A stretch of DNA of 64,000 nt from Methanosarcina barkeri 3. GTDB taxonomy: Archaea; Halobacteriota; Methanosarcinia; Methanosarcinales; Methanosarcinaceae. The stretch lies in contig NZ_CP009517.1 of the NCBI RefSeq assembly GCF_000970305.1, forward strand, positions 124,001 to 188,000. Reading direction: 5' to 3'. The notes under the pieces are model-generated. The model made no database searches. It saw only the letters and a list, made by a program, of their open reading frames with translations, and was not told the origin of the DNA. This document shows positions 1 to 9,855 of the stretch, one piece after another (within the stretch, counting starts at the first letter, position 1; every line of letters begins with the position of its first letter). Made by a program: the position numbers and the translations under genes.

Positions 1-1
1 C

Positions 2-229
2 CAGTTCAATGCCGAAAAAGGATACCTGATAAAGAACGGAGAACTCACCGAACTTGTACGGGACGTTTCTCTCTCAGGCAAAACTCTTGAGATTCTCAAC
101 CATGTGGCCCTTGTGGGCAACGACCTTAAAATGACTGCAGGCAGATGCGGAAAAGCCGGACAGCTTGTACCCGTATCAGATGGTTCTCCTCACCTGTCTA
201 TCTCAAAAGCCCTGGTGGGAGGTGCCTGA
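2..229 (+). CDS. tldD: TldD-family metalloprotease subunit, C-terminal end (partial)
   Basis: An open frame enters from the left edge and stops with TGA at 227-229. The last 75 residues resemble the C-terminus of TldD proteins (a gly-rich CGKAGQ stretch and a final ALVGGA). TldD and PmbA/TldE form a heterodimeric metalloprotease that cleaves unfolded or modified peptides. The pmbA gene starts 2 bp after this stop, so the two are almost certainly co-transcribed, which supports the call. The catalytic HExxxH part lies outside the window. Confidence 0.8.
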   Translation, partial: QFNAEKGYLIKNGELTELVRDVSLSGKTLEILNHVALVGNDLKMTAGRCGKAGQLVPVSDGSPHLSISKALVGGA

Positions 230-231
230 AG

Positions 232-1542
232 ATGTACGAGCTTGCAAGAAAAGCTCTAAGGCTTGCAGAAAAGGCAGGAGCTGAAGAAGCTGAAATCTAT
301 TATGCTGCAAACCACTCAACAAGTGTGAATTTTAGAAAAGATGCACTTGAGAATGCTAAAGACCGTTTCTCGGAAGGTATAGGAGTCAGGGCTATAGTAA
401 ACGGAGCTGTGGGCTTTGCCAGCACGAATTCGGCAGCACAAATAGAGGATGCTGTTGAGGTTGCGGTTTCCGAAGCCAGGATAAGGGAAAGTGATCCTGA
501 TTGGGTGGGTCTTCCTTCGAACGAAAAATATCCCACGGTATCGGGCATCTTCGATAAAAAAGTCGAGACCCTGGAACTTGAAGCCTGTATTGAGCATGCC
601 CTGGCACTTATTGAAGGCACAAAAGAAGTCCCAGGTACACTTCCAACATCAGGAGGCTTTACTCGGGCAAAGAGCAAGCAACTTATCCTGAACACAAATG
701 GCATAGAAATAGAAGAGGAATCAACAGCAGTTTCCGGTTTTGTTGATGTCATTACTGTAAACGGGCAGACTTCAACAGCCTATGACTTTGGAATTTCCCG
801 TTCTCTGGATATTGATTTCTTCGCCCTTGGAAAGAATGCAGCCGAGCTTGCACTGAAATCCAGTGACGGAATAAAGATCGAACCGCAAAAAACTGATGTG
901 GTTTTCCATCCGTTTGCTTTTTCAGACATTATTGAGGAGGCGCTTGCTCCTTCGTTTGATGCGGACAATGTCCAGAAGGGAAGGTCGGGCCTGATAGACA
1001 AACTCGGCGAGGAACTTGCAGTGCCGGAACTCAGCATCTATGATGACGGACTCATTGAGGCAGGAATCGAGACATCTACTTCGGATGATGAGGGAGTTCC
1101 TTCGCAGCGTACTACCTTGATTGGAAAAGGCGTACTTGAAACTTACCTCTATGACAGTTATACCGCAGGAAAATCAGGCGTCAAGAGTACCGGAAACAGC
1201 TCAAGGTCTTCTTATACAAGTCCTCCTGCAGTAGGGCTCAGAAACGTTATAGTTGATTATCCTCAGACGGATGTTATTGCTGATACTCATTCCGGGATCT
1301 TCGTAAACACGATAATCGGTGCTCACACGGCAAACTCGATTTCTGGAGACTTCTCAGTAGAAGCCAGAAATGCCTTCACAATTAAAGACGGAGCACTTGA
1401 TAAGCCTATAAAATCCCTCATGATTTCAGGCAATGCTTTCGAGATTTTAAAACAGATCACAGGAGCAGGCTTTGATGTCAGGAAAGTCGGAGGAATAATT
1501 ACACCTTCTATCCGGGTTTCGGATATGAGTGTTATAGGTTAA
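232..1542 (+). CDS. pmbA: PmbA/TldE-family partner of TldD
   Basis: The 436-residue protein has the PmbA/TldE layout: an N-terminal domain beginning MYELARKALRLAEKAGAEEA and a C-terminal beta-rich domain with a TSPPAVGLRN-type segment. TldE-type subunits lack the HExxxH zinc motif of TldD, and none is visible here. The frame is open upstream to 145, but ATG at 232 is preferred: it lies 2 bp after the tldD stop, and the upstream 29 residues overlap tldD and look non-coding. With TldD it probably acts as a cytoplasmic peptidase. The substrate in methanogens is unknown. Confidence 0.85.
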   Translation: MYELARKALRLAEKAGAEEAEIYYAANHSTSVNFRKDALENAKDRFSEGIGVRAIVNGAVGFASTNSAAQIEDAVEVAVSEARIRESDPDWVGLPSNEKYPTVSGIFDKKVETLELEACIEHALALIEGTKEVPGTLPTSGGFTRAKSKQLILNTNGIEIEEESTAVSGFVDVITVNGQTSTAYDFGISRSLDIDFFALGKNAAELALKSSDGIKIEPQKTDVVFHPFAFSDIIEEALAPSFDADNVQKGRSGLIDKLGEELAVPELSIYDDGLIEAGIETSTSDDEGVPSQRTTLIGKGVLETYLYDSYTAGKSGVKSTGNSSRSSYTSPPAVGLRNVIVDYPQTDVIADTHSGIFVNTIIGAHTANSISGDFSVEARNAFTIKDGALDKPIKSLMISGNAFEILKQITGAGFDVRKVGGIITPSIRVSDMSVIG

Positions 1543-1616
1543 GGCTCATAAAGAGCCTTCTTTTTAATCAGTAACAGTTACTGATTAATAATTTTAATAT
1601 TCTCCTATTCTAATGA

Positions 1617-1860
1617 ATATTTTGTATTCCTTACTTCAGATTTTCAGTATTCCTCATTTCTAGACATTTTGTATTCCTTATTTCAGATCTTCAGTGTTTC
1701 TCATTTCTAGACATTTTGTATTCCTTATTTCAGATCTTCAGTGTTTCTCATTTCTAGATAATTTGTATTCCTTATTTCAGATCTTCAGTGTTTCTCATTT
1801 CTAGATAATTTGTATTCCTTATTTCAGATCTTCAATATTCCTTATTTCTAGATATTTGAT
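1617..1860 (+). repeat. Five-copy 47-bp tandem repeat
   Basis: A unit containing GTATTCCTTATTTCAGATCT recurs with starts of the GTATTCC motif at 1624, 1671, 1718, 1765 and 1812, an exact 47-bp period. The copies differ by a few bases. It fills the spacer between pmbA and the convergent uspA gene. No spacer/repeat alternation is seen, so it is not a CRISPR. Confidence 0.85.
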
Positions 1861-1928
1861 ACTTTCTTGTTACAATAAATAATAATTTTTAAGGTTTAAT
1901 ATTTCTGTTTTTAGAAAAAGAATTTACT

Positions 1929-2417
1929 TTAAACTACTGGTTCTTCGTTTGCTGTCTCGCCCTTTACGACCATCACCGGTGTTTTTGAATGCCTTACTAT
2001 CTTTTCAGCTACGCTCCCCAATAGGAACCTATCAAGCCCGGTTCTTCCAAGTGTGCCCATAACTATAAGGTCTATGCCTTCCTGTTCTGCAAACTCCATA
2101 ATTCTATCTGCAGGGTGCCCGTCAAGAATCACAGACTCTACTTCAATACCTGAGGTTTTTCCCGCCTCTTCAACAAAAGTAACGGCTCTTTTCGCTTCAG
2201 CCTCGAGAATTTCTCTTAGTGACTCTTCCCACCCGAAATTTCTTGGAGTATAGCCCGTTGAAGCGATTACATACACGGCGTAGAGTCTTGCTCCAGTAAG
2301 CCTAGCAAGCTCAACTGCTGACTTAACTGCCTTTTCTACCTGTTTTGAACCATCGGTTGCAATCATTATCTTGTCGTAACTTTTGCCTTCCAAAATTAAG
2401 TCCCCCGATTTTAACAC
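1929..2417 (-). CDS. Universal stress protein (UspA family)
   Basis: The 162-residue single-domain Usp opens with KIMIATDGSKQVEKAV (beta1 and first ATP-binding Asp). It ends with the GTLGRTGLDRFLLGSVAEKI segment, matching the G-2x-G-9x-G-S/T nucleotide-binding motif, followed by TPVMVVKG. Such proteins bind ATP and help cells survive stress in the cytoplasm. The start is uncertain: the family core begins near residue 14 (SYDKIM), but no better internal ATG was seen. A paralogue lies at 3376-3831 in the same orientation and another at 61987-62454. A long AT-rich upstream region suggests an independent promoter. Confidence 0.9.
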   Translation of the reverse strand: MLKSGDLILEGKSYDKIMIATDGSKQVEKAVKSAVELARLTGARLYAVYVIASTGYTPRNFGWEESLREILEAEAKRAVTFVEEAGKTSGIEVESVILDGHPADRIMEFAEQEGIDLIVMGTLGRTGLDRFLLGSVAEKIVRHSKTPVMVVKGETANEEPVV

Positions 2418-3375
2418 TATGGGTTTTTACATTACAGTTTTTACATTACAGTTTTATATTATAGTTTTATATTACAGTCTTACATCATAATCTTTACATT
2501 ACAGTTTTTAAATAATGTAGTATAATCCTTATTTATCCTTATTTGGGAGCTTTCTTATATATTTAGAACTTTATTCTTTACAGACGTTTCTATATTTGTT
2601 TATGCTTGTCAGAAAATAAATTTTCCACCATTGATATATATAACTATTATATAAATTACTTTTTCGCTAAGTTTTAGTTATTAAATATTATTGATTACCG
2701 ATATAAGATTACCTCGACCCTTAAATAAAACAGATAGATAATGTTGTTTTAATACTGTTTTTAATATTATTTTATTGTTTTAATCCAGTTTATTGTCTGT
2801 ATACGGACAAAAAGTCTTTAAATTAAAATATATTTACGGTAATTATGGCACAAAAAGGTACTCTTTTTTTGCGCACCAGAACACTTATATATTGCTTAAT
2901 CGTCAGAGGGGATTGTTGAACGGGTAAGCTCAAATCAAATATTATTGACAATAATTATATCCAACATATTTTAACCTCCTCCAAAAAACCCCGTTCACGA
3001 ACATATTTTTTATATCTTTCTTAAGTTTATACAAGTAATCTTTAGTTGCTCTTCTAGTTTCTTTGCTGCTATAACATCCGTGACAATTTTTTGAGCGCTT
3101 GTTTTTAAATAAATTCTTTCCAGACAATTCATTCACTACTATACTCTATAATATGTAAGCATAGAGTTCACTATCGCATGAAGTAAGACCTTTCTATTCT
3201 CCAGACAATTTTCCTTTTTGCCTGGGAAAGAATCGGTTTGCAGCTACTAGAGACCCTATTTACATTAGGAAAGTTAAAGCACAGGTATCGGGTAAATTTG
3301 TATTTTAACTGCTCTTTTATTTGTATTTTAACTGCTCTTTTATTTGTATTTTAACTGCTCTTTTTTATCTTCCTT
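2418..3375. other. AT-rich intergenic region, no supported gene
   Basis: This 958-bp stretch lies upstream of the 1929-2417 Usp gene and downstream of the second Usp gene. It holds ATTACAGTTTT repeats at 2430-2505 and a GCACAAAAAGG segment near 2846. A 64-codon minus-strand frame at 2942-3136 has no recognisable protein features. TATA-like stretches (TATATATAAC near 2634) may be promoters. Confidence 0.6.
3298..3366 (+). repeat. Three-copy 23-bp tandem repeat
   Basis: TTGTATTTTAACTGCTCTTT starts at 3298, 3321 and 3344, giving three near-identical 23-bp units that abut the 3' end of the second Usp gene. The last copy runs into a T-rich tract, so the array may also act as the terminator region of the minus-strand gene. 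Confidence 0.8.
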
Positions 3376-3831
3376 TTAAGCAGTTTCTCCCCTTACAACA
3401 AGTACCGGTCTATTTGAATGTCTTACCACGTTCTCGGCCACACTCCCGAGTAAGAACCTCTGAATTCCAGTTCTTCCAAGTGTACCCATAACAATAAGAT
3501 CAATATCGTTTTTTTCTGCAAAGTCGACAAGCTCATTTGCAGGAGTGCCTTGCAGGATTACGGGTTCAACCTCAACATCTGCAATTTTTCCTAAGTTTTC
3601 GACATAATCCGTAGCCTCTTTGCCTTCAGCCCTGAAGTATTCGAGAATGGCTCTTTCCCATCCGACATTCTTTGGATAAATTATCGAAAACCCTTCAGAA
3701 GCAATCACGTAGACAGCATATAGTTTTGCACCGCTTATTTTTGCGATTTCAACTGCTGTTTCGACTGCTCTTCGGACAGATTCCGAACCGTCGGTTGCAA
3801 CCATTATCTTCCTGTAAAAACTGTTATTCAT
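3376..3831 (-). CDS. Universal stress protein (UspA family)
   Basis: The 151-residue Usp has KIMVATDGSESVRRAVETAV at the N-terminus and the ATP-binding GTLGRTGIQRFLLGSVAENV segment near the C-terminus. It is clearly a paralogue of the Usp at 1929-2417; the two share most motif residues, consistent with local duplication. It encodes a cytoplasmic ATP-binding stress protein. It sits downstream of cooF in the same orientation, with a spacer of about 190 bp, so co-transcription with the CO dehydrogenase genes is possible but not shown. Confidence 0.9.
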   Translation of the reverse strand: MNNSFYRKIMVATDGSESVRRAVETAVEIAKISGAKLYAVYVIASEGFSIIYPKNVGWERAILEYFRAEGKEATDYVENLGKIADVEVEPVILQGTPANELVDFAEKNDIDLIVMGTLGRTGIQRFLLGSVAENVVRHSNRPVLVVRGETA

Positions 3832-4020
3832 ACCTGACTCCCCATTTTCTTCTGAAATTATATTTGCTAATATGGAAATAATCCTTTATAAAGTATCATT
3901 CAAGAAGGAAGCGATAAGAAGGAAGCGATGGCGCAGATGGACTTATTGCTTGAAAATAAATGCGCCATCACGATTATGTTTATCCTGTACGTTTCGCAGT
4001 AACTTACGTATATTTTTCTT

Positions 4021-4539
4021 TTAAACCTTGTTTGCCTCTGTAAAAATAAGAGCATGTGTCGGGCAGGCTTCGACGCAGGCAGGAATATCCCTATCCTCGC
4101 AGAGGTCGCATTTTATTCCTGCTTCGGCTTGCCTGTTGATTACTCCGTGATTGTAATTCATGGAACTGCTCCAGCAGCCCATAACAAGAATCAATTGATA
4201 TAGAGTACTGAAACGGGAACATACCTTAGAACAGTTCCAGCAGTCTACACAGCGGTTCTGGTCATAGCTGACAATACTGGCATTTTCGTCCTGACGGAGA
4301 GCTTTTGTAGGACAAACCGAAACACAAGGTGCATCCTTACAGTGGCGGCAGGTGATGGGTAGAGAAACTCCAAGGCCAGGGACATACTCCAGGCAGATGC
4401 GTTTTTTCGGAGCTGGTTTTTCTCCTACAGCCGAAAAGAGGCTTTTGCTCTCGGAATGTGCAACGGCACATGCGATCTCACAGGAGCGACAGCCCAGGCA
4501 GCGTTCGGGCCGAATCATTACGTCTTTCATATAAATCAT
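4021..4539 (-). CDS. cooF: CooF-like iron-sulfur electron-transfer protein
   Basis: The 172-residue ferredoxin-like protein has four cysteine clusters: CLGCRSCEIAC near residues 15-25, CRHCKDAPCVSVCP near 64-77, CVDCWNCSKVC near 96-106 and CDLCEDRDIPACVEACP near 144-160. This is the four-cluster layout of CooF/HycB-type polyferredoxins that take electrons from CooS. The third cluster ends CS instead of the usual CP and is followed by an unusual serine/tyrosine-rich stretch (GCWSSSMNYNHG). Its start overlaps the cooS stop by 4 bp (ATGA-type), indicating translational coupling. It probably passes electrons from CO oxidation to hydrogenase or other acceptors; the partner is not in the window. 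Confidence 0.9.
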   Translation of the reverse strand: MIYMKDVMIRPERCLGCRSCEIACAVAHSESKSLFSAVGEKPAPKKRICLEYVPGLGVSLPITCRHCKDAPCVSVCPTKALRQDENASIVSYDQNRCVDCWNCSKVCSRFSTLYQLILVMGCWSSSMNYNHGVINRQAEAGIKCDLCEDRDIPACVEACPTHALIFTEANKV

Positions 4540-6431
4540 CTCTGAGAATCCAGACCTAGCGCCTTTCTTTTTGCATCTATGTGCTCAAGCATCAGTTTTG
4601 CGGCTTTAAGGGGATCAGGCTCAACCGCAAAGCTTGCTCCGACTACACTGTTCAAGCCTTCTGTCAGAAGGGACGTAACAGCCTGACTTCCAAGAATAGC
4701 CGGAATGGTCCCGAGCACAGTAAATACGCCGGATGAAACCACATAAGCCCCGATACTAACTGCCTTTTCGCTCATCCATTCGGGAGCTGCTCCTGCTGCT
4801 GGAAGATCACTTATGTCCACACCCAGGTAATTTGCAAGCGCGGATGAAAGCACAAGGATACGGCTGATATCAACACAGGAACCCATGTGCAGGACCGGTG
4901 GTATGCCAAGAGCTTTACAGACAGCTTTTAGCCCATCGCCTGCAAGTTCGGAAGCTTCCGGCAAAAGCAGTCCTGCTTCGGCACACGCAATCGCATTACA
5001 GCCGGTTGTGACCACAAGCACATTGTTTTTAATCAATTCTTTAACGAGGTTGACATGGCCATAATTGTGCGTTACTTTAACATTATTGCAACCGACAACA
5101 GCTCCTATTCCCCAAACATCCCCACCCTTTATTGCCTCGATAAGAGGGTCAGGGCTTCCTCCAAGGGCACTGAGGATAGCCTCGGCACTGAAGCCTACCA
5201 TACATTCCTGTTTCTCTTCAGGTATGGTAATTTTTTCAGGAACCCTGTTAGGGAAGTTTTCGACGGCGATCCTTACAATTTCTTTTGCAGTTTCGTAAGC
5301 TCTGCCTTCATGGAACTCCATCCTTATGGTATTGGGAAAATCAGCCTTTGGGGATGTGGATATGAACTTCGTATGGTAGCAGCCTGTAAGTTCCCCAAGA
5401 GAAGGCATGACACACTGGACATCCACAACCATAGCTTCTACGGCACCTGTAATTACTGCCAGCTCCTGCTGAAGGAAGGTTCCGGCTATGGGAGTCCCGT
5501 GCCGCATCAGGGTCTCATTGCCAGTACAGCATATCCCGGCAACATTGATGCCTGCTGCACCCTTTTCCTCTGCAAGTTTAAGGAGCTCGGGATCTTCTGC
5601 AGCTTCTACAATCATTTCTGAGAGAATAGGTTCGTGCCCATGGACAATTACGTTTACTTTATCTTTAGATAGCACTCCCAGATTAACAGTACTTCTTCTA
5701 GGTTGCGGGATTCCAAAGAGTATGTCCTGGACATCGGTAGCAATCATCGAGCCTCCCCAACCATCGGAAAGACCTGTGCGCAGGCCTTGCAACAGGATAT
5801 GAACCGCATCATTGTCCACACCTATATGAGTCCGATGCATGCATTCCACGATTTCCCGGTCAATTCCCCTTGGTTCTATTCCAAGCTCGGCCCAGAGTTT
5901 AAGCCTTGATTCAGGCACTCTTCTGGTACATAAGAGGTGTCCATCCTGTTTTCCAAATTCCTGAAGGAGTGTGTCTGCAAGTATGGATGCAACTTCTTTC
6001 GGGCTTTTTCCCTCAGGGGGGATCCCATATTCCGAGGCAAGAGATAATAGTTTTGCTTCGTCTTTTATCCTGTAACTTCCAGCCTCTCCTTCACTCATTT
6101 TCTTAAAGGTCAGCACAGCATCTCTTGCATGGTCGGAATGAGCTGCTGCACCTGCGGCAATTGTCCTCAGAAGATTCCTTGCAACTATAATATCCGCGGT
6201 AGCACCGCAAATTCCTTTTTGAGCTCCTTCTCCGAAAGGATCTATCCTGCAAGGACCCATATTGCAGTTCCGACAGCAAACTCCTAGCTGACCGAAACTG
6301 CATTGAGGCAATTGTTTCTCATACCTGTCCCAGACGGTTTCAATGCCTTCTTCTTCGGCCTTTTTGAGTATTTTCTGGCTTGCAAGGTCAATGCTTTTCT
6401 CATATATTTCCGGTTTCATCTCATATCCCAC
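4536..6431 (-). CDS. cooS: Anaerobic Ni-carbon monoxide dehydrogenase catalytic subunit
   Basis: The 631-residue protein matches CooS in length and motifs. Cys44, 52, 53, 56, 61 and 75 fit the D- and B-cluster ligands. His264/His266 (VHGHEP) with Cys301/302, Cys340, Cys448, Cys478 and Cys519 fit the Ni-Fe-S C-cluster set known from CooS of Carboxydothermus. It oxidises CO to CO2 at a cytoplasmic site. It is monofunctional: no CdhA-type extra ferredoxin domain is present. It is co-transcribed with cooF (4-bp overlap). A 1.1-kb upstream intergenic region suggests complex regulation. Start: MGYEMKPEI; Met5 is an alternative. Confidence 0.96.
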   Translation of the reverse strand: MGYEMKPEIYEKSIDLASQKILKKAEEEGIETVWDRYEKQLPQCSFGQLGVCCRNCNMGPCRIDPFGEGAQKGICGATADIIVARNLLRTIAAGAAAHSDHARDAVLTFKKMSEGEAGSYRIKDEAKLLSLASEYGIPPEGKSPKEVASILADTLLQEFGKQDGHLLCTRRVPESRLKLWAELGIEPRGIDREIVECMHRTHIGVDNDAVHILLQGLRTGLSDGWGGSMIATDVQDILFGIPQPRRSTVNLGVLSKDKVNVIVHGHEPILSEMIVEAAEDPELLKLAEEKGAAGINVAGICCTGNETLMRHGTPIAGTFLQQELAVITGAVEAMVVDVQCVMPSLGELTGCYHTKFISTSPKADFPNTIRMEFHEGRAYETAKEIVRIAVENFPNRVPEKITIPEEKQECMVGFSAEAILSALGGSPDPLIEAIKGGDVWGIGAVVGCNNVKVTHNYGHVNLVKELIKNNVLVVTTGCNAIACAEAGLLLPEASELAGDGLKAVCKALGIPPVLHMGSCVDISRILVLSSALANYLGVDISDLPAAGAAPEWMSEKAVSIGAYVVSSGVFTVLGTIPAILGSQAVTSLLTEGLNSVVGASFAVEPDPLKAAKLMLEHIDAKRKALGLDSQR

Positions 6432-7522
6432 AATTTTTTAATTCCTTCCAGAACTATCCAAAATCCTGGTCCAAACTCTATTATTTGAAGAATTGATCGT
6501 GAAATCCGTGATTCTGAAGAAATTTTACCTGGCTGATCTTTAGTTCTTGATTTCCAGCCCTGTTTTATCTTAAAACTGGCAAATCCCGATAAATTCTTCA
6601 AAATTATCAAAATTTATTATTTTATAAACTTTTTTAAAAAACGCGGCTAAGTTCAGATCTTTCATACTAAATTTCAAAACTGGGTTCTTGAATCTCGGAT
6701 TTCGAACGATAAATCAAGTTTTAGCATAAGTTTAAACATTCTTTTAATTCCCTGGAAATTTTTGAATCTAATTGATATTTGTAAATTACTTTTGAGGTTA
6801 GTTCACTTTTTATGTGTTTTTTTCCAATTTATTTTCAAGTTTAGATTAGTGTTGAATATAAGACCTTAACATCTCCAGTAAATTTATCAGAAATTAAAAA
6901 ACATATTACTCATTGAGAATATCTTTCAGAAATTTATTTTGACAGCTTCGTTTTTGTTGTTTTATTAATCAGTTAGCTATTCTCTGTTCTAAGTTTTATT
7001 CCTTTCACAGTAATGCGGAATCTTACTTCCTAGTAATAATATAAATAATTTTCGAAAAAGGCGGCTTTGCACAAAATCTCTTTTTTGCATCTAAAATCTG
7101 AACTGTTAAAAAATTAACTATAGATCAAATAGCAAAATAATATTGATATAAATAAAATAGACAATAACTTTGTTTAATAAGTAACATAGATATCCATAAA
7201 AACACTTCCTCCAATTTTTAAAAAAATCGTTTCACTATTTCATGTTGAGGTTCTGTAACGTCTTCTAGGGCATCGTGGCATCCAAAATCCACTGTAAAGT
7301 TTAGGGGGATAAAATGAGATGTTAGTTTAGGAAGTTAAGGTTAAAACTAAAATATCTTTTTATATATAATTAATTTCTCTCTTGTTCTCCTCCCCATTTT
7401 ATTTTTTACAACCAAAAAAGTTATATACCAACCATGCTTATAATTTCCTTATACGTACCTGATAGATTCCTTATGAACTCCTGAGTGTTTCCTGATACAT
7501 TCTCGGAGAAATAGGTGGTAAT
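6432..7522. other. Long AT-rich intergenic region between divergent cooS and the 7523 gene
   Basis: No convincing gene is seen in 1.09 kb. CGGCTTTGCACAAAA at 7062-7076 recurs in inverted orientation at 13555-13569. A TATA-like TATATATAATTAATT near 7362 and a ribosome-binding-like AGGTGGT near 7512 precede the ATG at 7523. The length between divergent genes is compatible with long 5' leaders, which are common in methanosarcinal catabolic operons. Confidence 0.5.
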
Positions 7523-9397
7523 ATGAAAAAGACAACTCAAACAAATTTAGATGGAATACCTTTGAAAAACACACAACTGAATAAAAAACTTACGTGGAGA
7601 CAAAAACAAACGCTTTTGGCGATTTATTGGGAAGTTAAGAACTATGGCAGTGTTACTTTTTCTAATTTAGTTGGGGACATTGGAGTGGCTTCTATTACTA
7701 TGAGTATACATTTGGGATCGTTACAAAAGAAAGGACATATTTTGAAGCCGGCCAAACAGTTTATTGAAATGAGTTTCGAAGATAAATTAGAGTTAACCGA
7801 AGACGGAATTAATACCGCGGAAGAAGAATTACATAAAATAAATTCTACTATAAACGATTCACTTGACTCAATTTTTGAAAAACTTAAAACCGATTATGAA
7901 AAATTAGCTTATACAAAATCAACGGGTTTTAATCTCACAAGCAATTCTTTTTCGAAAGCTTATACCGATTTAATAAAAAACAAAAATTTGACAGAGCCCG
8001 TAATTACAAGTATTGCACTTTACGCAGAATTAGATAGTCAATTAAATCTTTTGATGATGGATAAAGTAGGTAAAAAATTAAATCCGGTTTATAGATCTTT
8101 AACTCAAAATAAATTAAGTACTATAATCAGAACCGGTAGACTTTCATCGATAGCTATACCTATTATGTTAAAGGGGCAGGTATCGTTTAATGAAGCACGA
8201 AACATACTTGAAGATAGTTGGGCATGGCTTAATACTGTTCAAAACAGGCAGATTAATCGATATATGAACGAGGCGTCAAGTTTAGGATTAATTACACAAA
8301 ACGCTGGTATGATATCGAGTTTAAAACCAAGTGCTACGGATCTAATACTTTGGCTTGCTACAAAAACCGGAGATGCTTTTATGAATACTGTTAATCCAGC
8401 TCCAAAAGCATCTTTAATTGTTTATAAAGAATCTTTTAATTTGCCAACTATCGAGGACCTGCTTTCACCCCAAAATTCCAATTTAGAATGGGCACAACAA
8501 ATTTACGATGACACTCCTAAAGATGTATATACTAATTCAATAAACGATGCAGTTGACATTCTTGTAAATCAAGCTAAAGTGGTGGAAAAACTAGAAGGGG
8601 ATAGATTAGTTCCTAAAACAGTAATGAGAGAAGTGAATGAAGCCCCTGATATTAAAGTTGCATTTGACACAATTTTAAAGTTTAGCAAAAAAGAGAATAA
8701 CTATGTCTCTAATGTCTTACTAGCAATAATAGCAAATCCTGGAATAACCATACAGGGGTTATATAATAAAGTTAAATCTTCGACAAATATCGAACTGAAT
8801 CAGCTAGAAAGTGTCATAACCAATTTAGCAGGCAAAGGGTTTGTTCATATAGCTCGATCTTTGTATTCGAAGGATCTTAATACAGTCAAGTTATACGCAT
8901 TTTCACATATCCCTCATTTCGAGAAATCTAAATCTTCGAATGATGATAATCTTGTTGGTGAAGCAAACGCAGTTAGCAAAGGCATGGAACCGTGGATACT
9001 CTCTTCAATAAAAGACTTTTTCCCAAGTAACGATGAAAAAATACAATTGTATGAAATATTGAATTACTTACTAAAGGAAAAAGAAATTTCATTTGATGAC
9101 ATTGAAGATAAATCAGACAAACGACTTTCTCGAAAAATGGGCGCTTGGAGTTATACTTTAAAACCGTTTATTGAATCGGATGAAGATTTTTCACTAATAA
9201 AAATACCAGACTCTAGGCTAGGAGAAATAATTTTAGATACACTGCAATTTTCTTTATTAACTTCTAATGATGCATTGGGTATATATAATAGTGCAATGTC
9301 TAATTTTATTAGTAAAGACGGTGATTTAATGAAGCGAGTTGAAGAAGATGCAGCAATATTAAAGAAAGAACTCTTAAAAACTAAAAAAATAAAATGA
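7523..9397 (+). CDS. Unrecognised 624-aa protein with two predicted winged-helix domains
   Basis: I do not recognise the family. Residues 25-90 (WRQKQTLLAIYWEV, then a serine-rich helix and LGSLQKKGHI) look like a winged helix. A second helix-turn-helix-like stretch is near residues 420-485 (LLAIIANPGITIQGLYNKV to LAGKGFVHIA). The middle is alpha-helical, and no catalytic motif stands out. Codon use is very AT-rich compared with the housekeeping genes further right, suggesting transfer. A ribosome-binding-like AGGTGGT precedes the ATG. It may be a DNA-binding regulator or part of an accessory or defence module with its neighbours; neither is shown. Confidence 0.7.
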   Translation: MKKTTQTNLDGIPLKNTQLNKKLTWRQKQTLLAIYWEVKNYGSVTFSNLVGDIGVASITMSIHLGSLQKKGHILKPAKQFIEMSFEDKLELTEDGINTAEEELHKINSTINDSLDSIFEKLKTDYEKLAYTKSTGFNLTSNSFSKAYTDLIKNKNLTEPVITSIALYAELDSQLNLLMMDKVGKKLNPVYRSLTQNKLSTIIRTGRLSSIAIPIMLKGQVSFNEARNILEDSWAWLNTVQNRQINRYMNEASSLGLITQNAGMISSLKPSATDLILWLATKTGDAFMNTVNPAPKASLIVYKESFNLPTIEDLLSPQNSNLEWAQQIYDDTPKDVYTNSINDAVDILVNQAKVVEKLEGDRLVPKTVMREVNEAPDIKVAFDTILKFSKKENNYVSNVLLAIIANPGITIQGLYNKVKSSTNIELNQLESVITNLAGKGFVHIARSLYSKDLNTVKLYAFSHIPHFEKSKSSNDDNLVGEANAVSKGMEPWILSSIKDFFPSNDEKIQLYEILNYLLKEKEISFDDIEDKSDKRLSRKMGAWSYTLKPFIESDEDFSLIKIPDSRLGEIILDTLQFSLLTSNDALGIYNSAMSNFISKDGDLMKRVEEDAAILKKELLKTKKIK

Positions 9398-9480
9398 TTT
9401 TTTGTAATTTGTATGAAGTATCAACTTTTTAAAAATCGGTTTAATCATATGTTGCATTAGATTTATCATTTGGAGGAATT

Positions 9481-9837
9481 ATGGGTTCTAAGATCACTTT
9501 CAACAATATTGTTTTTTCCCTAGTAAAAAAGTACGGAGAGGTAACAGACTCTGAGAGGAAATCGGGTAAACTTCAAGCGGGAAGTGTAGCAAGTAAACTG
9601 ACTGACGGGAAAGTAATCGATGTTCTAGTTTTGAAAAAAGAATATCCTGAGATAAGGGATGAGTCTGTTACTTTCAATGAGGCTGATATTAGAAAAGGAA
9701 CGAGAAGACAATTTACAGAACTCGCGGAATTGTACAGAAGAAAGGGGAGACTTCCCGTACATACCGATTTCTTCAAGAATATCCAACCAGGAGATATAGT
9801 TATTATTATGTCGCCATTTACGCAGATAAAAGCATAG
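9481..9837 (+). CDS. Hypothetical 118-aa protein
   Basis: The ATG is preceded by a strong GGAGGA site 4-9 bp upstream. The protein is mixed alpha/beta with a basic middle (IRKGTRRQFTELAELYRRKG) and a hydrophobic end (GDIVIIMSPF). No family is recognised. It follows the 624-aa gene by 83 bp on the same strand and converges on the TOPRIM gene 18 bp away. The stop is TAG; read-through would add only four codons before TAA, so amber decoding is not suggested. Confidence 0.65.
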   Translation: MGSKITFNNIVFSLVKKYGEVTDSERKSGKLQAGSVASKLTDGKVIDVLVLKKEYPEIRDESVTFNEADIRKGTRRQFTELAELYRRKGRLPVHTDFFKNIQPGDIVIIMSPFTQIKA

Positions 9838-9855
9838 ACTATTTTTATGTAAATA

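Noticed and set aside
2942-3136. 64-codon minus-strand frame
   Set aside because: It has a Lys/Asn/Cys-rich composition expected of AT-rich random sequence, no ribosome-binding site and no neighbour context.
5055-5621. 188-codon frame opposite cooS
   Set aside because: It is antisense to a strongly conserved enzyme gene and has no protein features of its own.
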